NCBI GenBank assembly: GCA_013368315.1
Contig: JAACJM010000277.1
Coordinates: 41,668 to 105,667 of the forward strand
Source of the DNA: Tetrapyrgos nigripes
Taxonomy: Eukaryota; Basidiomycota; Agaricomycetes; Agaricales; Campanellaceae
DNA length: 64,000 nt
Direction: 5' to 3'
Each line of letters begins with the position of its first letter. The first letter of the stretch is position 1. Shown here piece by piece: positions 58,171-64,000 of the stretch. A program made the translations under genes and the position numbers. Under the pieces are notes generated by a model. The model was not told the origin of the DNA. It did not search any database and saw only the letters and a program-made list of their open reading frames with translations.

Positions 58171-58931
58171 TGGAAACTAGGGTTACCGTTTTTTCGCTTG
58201 ACAGCTGAAAGACGGTTGGCATGGGCTTTCCCTGAAGGCCCCTTGAACGCTCCCTGGCGAGATTCCCAGATGTTGACAATCTCAGACTGCAATACATCGA
58301 GATTCGCGGTGTCGACCTCCTCAATGGTGTATTGAGTATACTGATTGATAAGATACTCATATCTGGGAGGAAGTCTGGAAATGATAAACATGACGATGAG
58401 GAAGTTGGCGACTTTCGTAATGGAAGTGGCTGAGGTGCCATCAGTGGGGATACCATAGGCACTGACCCTATCGAAGTGCATGCGAATAAGTTCGATCGCA
58501 GCGCTAGGATTGGCGTCGTTGGGAATAGTGATGGAGGTAGCACGTTTGAAATCCGTGTAGATTGCGGAAACACCAGGTTTCCCATAGGCCTTCTTGAGAA
58601 AGACCCAAATTTCCTTGGCGGTAGTCATTCCAAGCGTTTTCTGACGAACGGGAGGAGAGAGACGAAGTTTGATAGACCCCATGGCCTTATCGTTCTTCTC
58701 ATCCCAGTCAGCCTGTTTCTTTTGAGCCGCCGTGATAGCCTCAGCTTGAGCCGCCGCGTCTTCATCAGTTAGAGGGGAGACGAGACTCACTTCGGCATCA
58801 TCAGGGCGGTCAGTGCTAAGGACAGAACTAAGTCCAGTAGCCTGCAACCAGGAGATAAGGATGTCAGCCCAGATGTTGAAATCAACACCGGCGAAGACGG
58901 GAACAGTAGTCATCAGGACGTTGGAAGACAT
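58107..58931 (-). pseudogene. Copia gag, prematurely ended by repeat expansion
   Basis: A 274-residue frame from the ATG at 58931 with UBN2-type gag features (copia capsid): DFNIWADILISWLQATGL, EIWVFLKKAYGK, RLPPRYEYLINQYTQYT. It ends in a Gln-rich run and then enters the 20-bp repeat, where the third unit supplies TAG at 58107. The natural C-terminal part (Gly/Asn/Lys-rich, about 57880-57727) lies beyond the repeat in the pol frame. The truncated protein may still form capsid, but no Gag-Pol fusion would be made without a frame change. Otherwise intact. Confidence 0.85.
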
Positions 58932-59234
58932 CTTTGATAATATCTGGGGAAGTCAACTGTCAGCATTTATCCATATGCAGAATAAGAAGGCAGCATTAAA
59001 TGCGCCATGCGAAAGTGAAGAGAGGCAGCGATGAACGCGCCATGACAGTGACTACTCCCCTAGATTGTCAACAACTGCAGCTGGACATAAGTCCTGCGCT
59101 GTTGGACATATCGTCAAGCCATTAAAGGCGACGCAGGGTGCCGCAAGGGCGCCACAGGCAGCCATGAAGGCGCCATCCAGGTAGTATGCGAAGTCTATGG
59201 TTTTCAGCCATTGAAGGCGCTCCCAAGGGTCTTC

Positions 59235-59247
59235 GGGGCCCATAACC
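59235..59247 (-). other. Primer binding site, half-tRNA-iMet type
   Basis: Directly inside the 5' LTR, the minus strand reads GGTTATGGGCCCC. Its complement GGGCCCATAACC matches the anticodon arm of initiator tRNA-Met, where copia-type elements use a cleaved 5' half of the tRNA as primer. The usual 3'-end match (TGG...) is absent. Confidence 0.7.
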
Positions 59248-59616
59248 TGTTAAGCAGGCATGGTACAGCTTGTACACTACTAAACGCAGTGGCAACTACG
59301 CTACTTACCTGGGGATAAGAGTTAGCTTGTTAGGCTTGTTAGAGGCTTGTAGAGCGATGTGGGTTAAGTGTAAAACTTGTTATTTGGGGGACTATCTACA
59401 AGTCCTTATATACCTTTTAGGAGGTACAAATACATGTAAACTAATACTAGTGTAACAATAAGATTCTATTGTACTGGATAGAACAATGCTGGTTTCGTAC
59501 ACTATTGTAGTACTACACTTTTATTGTCTATATAATCTTATTGTTCTATATATAACTACTACTATTGTTCTACATAGAATACGTTGATGGCTGCAACTGA
59601 ATGCGCCAATTCAACA
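59248..59616 (-). repeat. 5' LTR of the copia element
   Basis: 369 bp, TG...CA ends, the upstream LTR on the minus strand. It carries the promoter for the element; TATATAA-like sequence lies in its AT-rich part. Confidence 0.95.
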
Positions 59617-59936
59617 TGGTGCATTTTCTATCGTCTATAGCCTTTTGCTCTCCTTGTCCCACTGTATTCCAATTTCCATCGCATCGTTTTCCATCGTTGC
59701 TATCATATTGTCTATATCATCTACCTAATTTTTCCAATGCTACTCGCAGGGTGTTAATGCTCAGATCTCAGAAGGCATCTGAGCTCATGACCCCGGACCA
59801 GTATATGCTTCAATGTGGTCATTCTCCGGACCGTTGAGGAGAACCGTACAGCAATGATCAAGCATATATTTATACACTGTGGATTCCGAGCCATACAGTC
59901 TTTAGCACAATGCTTCCTACAACTTCAACCTCATAA

Positions 59937-61129
59937 TCAGTTTTCCCTTTCCAACATCAGTCCGCAGTCCAAAGCCGCCAGCGCACTCTCCTCCCACCCA
60001 TGATACTCTGTAATCCCCAACTCCTTCTCAGTAAACGTCAAGTCTATCGGTGAAACGGTCTGCTCCATTGGCTTGACGTCTTCCCTCGACAATCTATGCG
60101 CAACCTCAGGCCTTTCTCTCCGAATCAAATCTCCTATCTCTTTCCAGTGATACTTTCCTCCAGATACAATGAAGCGTTTATCTTTTCCAGGGATAAGCAA
60201 GGCGAGAACGTGAGCACGAGCCATATCTCGGACGTCAACTAAGTCACCGACTGAGACAGGTGGATAGGTATCGGGGCCGTTGAGGATGAGCTGGTAAACG
60301 TAGTCATTGGTACTCAGGCTTGTGCGAGAGATGACGGGGAAGTTTGGGACTACGGGGCCTAAAATGACTGGGGGGAGGATTGCAGGATGCATCGGTCACT
60401 ACATTCCGGAAAAGAGTAGACGGAAGGACTTACGGACGGTGACATCGACGTCAGGATGCTGATGAGCAATCTCCCAAGTATCCTTGTCTCCAATGATCTT
60501 CGCAGCAATATACAGAACCTTGAGCGACTCTTCGTCACTTATAACTTCCTTGATATTAAGATCTTTTCTGACGTTGCCGAAGCTCATCTCGTTCAACGGT
60601 CTATCAGCTCGGAATCTGTTCGCGGGATGGACTAATTAGAACGATGGGTTCCAGTCCCAAAGTTAGAACGGTGAAGATGAATTAGAGATAATGCAGCACA
60701 CGCTCAAATAATGCGGCGTAAGTCCCAGTATAAGTGATCTTCTTAATCCCAGCAGCTAGGGCCTGCTTAACGATATGAAGTGCACCGCCATATACACCCT
60801 GCAAACAGGAGACGCCTCAGCCAGACGTCCAACGGTCGTTGTCAGAAGAACGAAGAACGCACATTGAACAAAACCTCCCCATTTTCCACCTTGTTGTAGA
60901 ACAACGGAGCGGCAAGATGCTGCACCGCTTGGACACCCTTGAGGACCTCTGTATGGTCGCTGCTCCAGTCGGGAATTTCAAATACCTCGAGTCTTGGTTC
61001 GTTGGGAAAGATGTCTCGAAGTTTCTGCGCAGAACGAGCCGTACCCCGGATTATGTACTTATCGGTAGCGAGAAGCTGGGCGATGAGATGAGAACCAAGA
61101 AGTCCTGTGCCGCCAGTTACCTTCAAGTA
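59937..61129 (-). pseudogene. NAD(P)-dependent ketoreductase of the DFR/CCR-like extended SDR family, 5' truncated
   Basis: Reduces carbonyl groups with NADPH (dihydroflavonol reductase, cinnamoyl-CoA reductase and Gre2 relatives); substrate unknown. The first exon (61129-60860) has the dinucleotide-binding loop VTGGTGLLGSHLIAQLL and GVQAVQHLAAP. Next come GVYGGALHIVKQALAAGIKK and TYTGTYAALFE (about 60800-60725); DRPLNEMSFGN and the catalytic VLYIAAK (Y-x3-K) in 60596-60420; then ILPPVILGPVVPNFP, VSVGDLVDVRDMARAHVLAL, KRFIVSGGKYHWKEI and the stop at 59937. Introns are short. No in-frame ATG precedes VTGG: the coding sequence meets a TAG and the edge of the 395-bp repeat (61122). The original start exon is therefore missing, or lies behind an intron that contains the repeat. 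The phase at the second intron is also unclear. Confidence 0.65.
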
Positions 61130-61513
61130 GGAGGAACGCTATTTATTACGGGACTTGAAAAGCGAGCTGAGTCGACCTACGAGAACAATAGATTCGACAT
61201 GATGACTTTTGTCCTTGGGTAGAGCAGGGATCAATAAAGATGTAGAGGTGATTACTACCTCGAAGCTAACATCCTCGTATCTTTCATACCCAATCAAGAC
61301 CTGGAATCAAAATACCTCGAGCGTCCCTGCTCAGTCACCTCACTAACCGCTCAGTGAGCCCATGACAAAGGATTGGAAGATGTGTCGTACATGACTGCTC
61401 GAAGTACCACAGGCATAAAGTTTATGGACAACTACTCCGGGTCTGGGAGTTATTTGCTTGGAGGAGTGGTGAGCGGAGCTAAGTATGTATCACAAACTGC
61501 CGGAAATTGTGGC
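61122..61513 (+). repeat. About 395-bp duplicated segment, copy 2
   Basis: Same segment as 33193-33591. Its left edge falls at the broken 5' end of the reductase gene, so its arrival may have removed the reductase promoter and start. Confidence 0.75.
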
Positions 61514-61555
61514 GGCGCCAGCGTCAATGCATTGAAAATATTTTTTGTTTGGTAA
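61391..61555 (+). CDS. Short Gly/Ser-rich ORF, 54 residues, doubtful
   Basis: From the ATG at 61391 the frame reads TGIKFMDNYSGSGSYLLGG, then AKYVSQTAGNCGGASV, and stops at 61553. The composition is ordinary for a small protein. The first 40 residues lie inside the 395-bp repeat; in the copy at 33.47 kb the same frame starts (MNARSTTGTKFMGN) but is then lost. No family recognised. It may be a remnant exon carried by the repeat. Confidence 0.25.
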   Translation: MTARSTTGIKFMDNYSGSGSYLLGGVVSGAKYVSQTAGNCGGASVNALKIFFVW

Positions 61556-62299
61556 ATAATCTCCTCTTCCTCCCCGCCCAATGCCCGTCTCGCACTGCAC
61601 CTGGAAGTCTGATTTTAGCCTAGGTGCACCGTAAATTTCAAGGAAAGGTAATCTACATCCTAATACTTACCTTTCTTATTCTCGATGATCCAGACTGACG
61701 CTATACAGGTAGATGTGTGTATGTAGGACACTCCTGCTCAATGGTTGACGTTCATAGGGCTTCGCATCATCCAGTAATACTGGTACGCTGTGTTGGCCCT
61801 AAGAAATTTGGAGATGAAGGTGATGTGGGCCACCATTGCGTGTGACAACGACGAGGCCCAAAGGAAAGAGAGTGAGTGGTGAGCGCGCTGTCATTTCTTC
61901 GGTACCGGGTTCTATGATATTCCGAGCCAGAAATTAGCAAGAAAATCTCGAGATCCAAATTGCATAGCCAGAAAGCCTCATTTTCGGTCTTGCTCGTGTT
62001 ATAGGACGCCAAATCGACAATGCCACTGAATGCGACAAGGCTTCCAACTTTTTTCTGGTCCGAAAGAAGTCGGAAAAACATCCTTTTGAAGCGGCGCTCA
62101 AACCTTGAGCTTCTAGGCTTCTATAAAATGATGGCTCGACGCGCAAGATCATATCAAGATGTCACGTTACCATAGACACTTTTCGTCCTTCTGTCTTTAA
62201 CGTTCATCAGTTCCGGAGTACGTGCCCTTCAGGCTTAATTGCAGGTAACTACTGAAAAGTAACACTGACTCGGACCTCTTAAATAGCAACCCATACACC
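61556..62299. other. Upstream region of the NB-ARC gene
   Basis: No gene seen apart from dispersed motif copy 3. A TATAAA at 62122-62127 lies 173 bp before the NB-ARC gene start, somewhat far for a core promoter unless the 5' untranslated region is long. Confidence 0.4.
61820..61856 (+). repeat. Dispersed GTGGGCCA motif, copy 3
   Basis: GTGGGCCACCATTGCGTGTG followed by ACGAGGCC. See 29739-29785 and 37007-37045. Confidence 0.35.
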
Positions 62300-64000
62300 A
62301 TGCGTCAAGCTTTTAAGAAAAAGATTGATGAACTCAGAAACAAGCCAGACACTGGATCGGCTGATACAGCTATCCCGTCTGGGTTTGATTTGGGCCATGC
62401 AAAATTTGCATTATCAGCTGTAGCCAATATAGCTGAGGGAACAGGAGTTACACCTCTAAAAGCAACTGCTCAATTGGCTGGAGAGATTGTCAATGTTATT
62501 CAGGTGTATTTGCCTTTTTCCTCTCTGCCTCATCATTGTTACATAAATCATTAATAAATTATTTAATAAATAGGTCATGAACAAAAACAAAGAGGATTGC
62601 CTAGTGATTGCCAAGGATATCACTGAATTCATAGAAGAGCTACAGAAAATTTCTGGCAAAGTTCAACCTACAAGTGATGATGGAAAAGAATTGCTTGAAC
62701 ATGTTGAAAATTTTAAAAAGTAAATCTAAACTTGTATTATAAAATTGCAGTTTGCTAACACCACTAAATTTCTCATAGAGAGCTTCAGAATGTCCTGGGA
62801 AAACTCAGAGGAATTAAAGATAGGTCAAATGGGAAAAAGCTTTTTCATGCATCTGCAGATAAGGATACTATCCAGGAATGTGAAAAGAAAATTCAAAGCT
62901 GCATTCAAAAATTTGATGTAGGACATTTTCTGCATGACAGAAGGGAAAATGCTAATATAATAGCACATAGACACGAAACATATTGTCTATGAAAGTGCAA
63001 CTCAGTGAGCATCTCAGAGACATTAATGCAAGACATGATCAGGTATGATATCTCTCTGATTAGAGATCTAAATTAAGTTATATACATTTTCAGACACAGA
63101 GGCACACTGATGCAACACTTGAGTAAGTGGTACATGACATTCTCCTTTCATATTCGTAATTTACTTTTTTGTTTAGTAAAATTGAAGAAGCCACACCTGC
63201 CATTCCCAGGATCTTCTTTGGTAGAGAAGACTTGGTCAATGAAGGAGCTCACTGTCTAGCCACTGAGGAACAGACATTTCTAGCAATCCTTGGTCCAGCA
63301 GGAATTGGAAAAACATCTCTTGCTCTGCACATCACTAAATCTCAACAGGTGAAGAAAAAATTTAGCAGAATTTACTTCCTTCCTTGCGAAATTCTGCCTG
63401 ATGTTCCTGCAATTATCTTTGCTATGCTTCAGCATCTCAGATTACAGCCACAACAGGGACACTCTCAATGGGAAGTTTTGAATGCCTTTTTTGAGGCAAA
63501 CAAACAGAATGTCCTATTTATTTTTGATAACTTTGAAACAGCATGGAATACTGCAGGTTCCAGAACCAACATCAAAAATTTCTTGGAAAAGCTGGCTGAG
63601 TTTTCCAATATTTCTATGATTGTCACTCTCCGTGGACATGATGGGCCTGGATACATAAATTGGCATAAGCTTGGCGGAGATTCTGGAATATCTTCTCTGA
63701 CTCTAGATGCTGCAAAGCAGATATTTTCAGCAATCTGTGGCAAAGATAAGGACAAACCAGAGGAGTCAAAGAAGTTGGAGGATTTGTTGAGGAAATTGGA
63801 CTGTGTCCCTCTTGCTGTCACTTTGATGGCTCAAAGAGCCAGAACCAGCCCACTTGATTTTCTGATTAAAATGTGGGAGAAGGAGGGCACATCCATGCTG
63901 AAGGAAGGAAGAGAAAAGTATGATCACCTTACAAGTGTAGATTTTTCAATTAAACTGTCAGTTCAGTTGTTGGATGGTCAAGCTCATAAATTGTTGTCTG
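62300..64000 (+). CDS. NB-ARC (NLR-type) protein, 3' end outside the window
   Basis: A fungal NLR-type STAND ATPase, expected to switch between ADP and ATP states and trigger a self/non-self or stress response. Exons: 62300-62503, 62574-62719, 62779-62917, 62971-63042, 63094-63122 and 63177 onward, all joined in frame by GT-AG introns of 51-70 nt. The N-terminal 200 residues are helical and charged (KATAQLAGEIVNVIQ, ITEFIEELQKISGKV, CEKKIQSCIQKFD), like the four-helix bundle of MLKL/RPW8-type domains often found before fungal NB-ARC. NB-ARC marks: IPRIFFGREDLV, P-loop GPAGIGKTSLA, kinase 2 LFIFDNFE, MIVTLRGHD, and CVPLAVTLMAQRA in the GLPL position. The frame is open at 64000, so the repeat domain that would sense the ligand is not visible. 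No damage seen. Confidence 0.9.

Larger units (their letters stand above)
52269..59616 (-). mobile_element. Young Ty1/copia LTR retrotransposon, 7.35 kb
   Basis: Two 369-bp LTRs starting TGTTAAGC and ending TTCAACA enclose gag and pol on the minus strand in copia order (protease, integrase, RT, RNase H). I see only one difference between the LTRs (A/G at 52377 versus 59356), which indicates a recent insertion. The flanks are CGGTG (52264-52268) and TGGTG (59617-59621), a 5-bp target duplication with one C/T change. Gag is separated from pol by an expanded 20-bp repeat. All other parts look intact. Confidence 0.95.

Overview
The window is a transposon-rich stretch of a filamentous basidiomycete genome, probably an agaricomycete. 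Evidence: genes with many 50-80 nt GT-AG introns, a DUF6534-type membrane protein, an NB-ARC (NLR-type) gene, a Tad1-like LINE with RNase H, Helitrons with DUF6570-like N-terminal regions, and a relic of the basidiomycete 2-oxoglutarate oxygenase family linked to TIR transposons. The species cannot be told from the sequence. No tRNA, rRNA, CRISPR array or bacterial-type operon was seen.

Layout. 0.5-1.35 kb (minus): the tail of a type-B carboxylesterase and a frameshifted secreted repeat protein. 5.0-27.7 kb: a nest of transposable elements. Its outer ends are an inverted TAGTGTTGTA pair at 5011 and 27710, flanked on both sides by GCCGAGAC, which looks like a hAT-type element with an 8-bp target duplication. 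Inside are a decayed Tad1-like LINE (6.7-14.7 kb), a near-perfect 686-bp foldback element with TA flanks (14.73-15.42 kb), and a decayed Helitron (about 17.3-27.6 kb). The Helitron codes for a Rep/helicase with a C-terminal ubiquitin-protease-like domain and is followed by a multi-exon companion gene ('gene A'). 28.4-29.5 kb: a damaged short-chain dehydrogenase. 29.9-31.3 kb (minus): a second Helitron relic fused to an unrelated gene tail. 33.2-33.6 kb: a repeat also present at 61.1-61.5 kb. 33.96-34.24 kb: a CACTG-ended MITE. 35.55-36.71 kb: a secreted dienelactone hydrolase.

40.5-43.1 kb holds 'gene B', a diverged paralogue of gene A with matching intron positions, split by an insertion. 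43.8-45.9 kb is a complete 2033-bp TIR element with a perfect 8-bp duplication (TGTTTTTC) carrying the C-terminal part of a TET/JBP-like 2-oxoglutarate oxygenase. 46.8-49.0 kb is a DUF6534 gene. 50.2-52.0 kb (minus) is a putative membrane protein gene. 52.27-59.62 kb (minus) is a very young Ty1/copia element: its two 369-bp LTRs show one visible difference and pol is open, but a 20-bp repeat expanded to 14 copies breaks gag from pol. 59.9-61.1 kb (minus) is a 5'-truncated NAD-dependent reductase. 62.3 kb to the window end is a multi-exon NB-ARC gene that runs off the edge.

The old elements (LINE, Helitron, genes A and B, oxygenase relic) carry in-frame stops that are mostly TGA, as expected from C-to-T change at CpG. 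The copia pol has none. The most unusual points are the gene A/B family, the oxygenase-carrying TIR element, the repeat-driven gag-pol break, and the nested element marked by matching 8-bp flanks.
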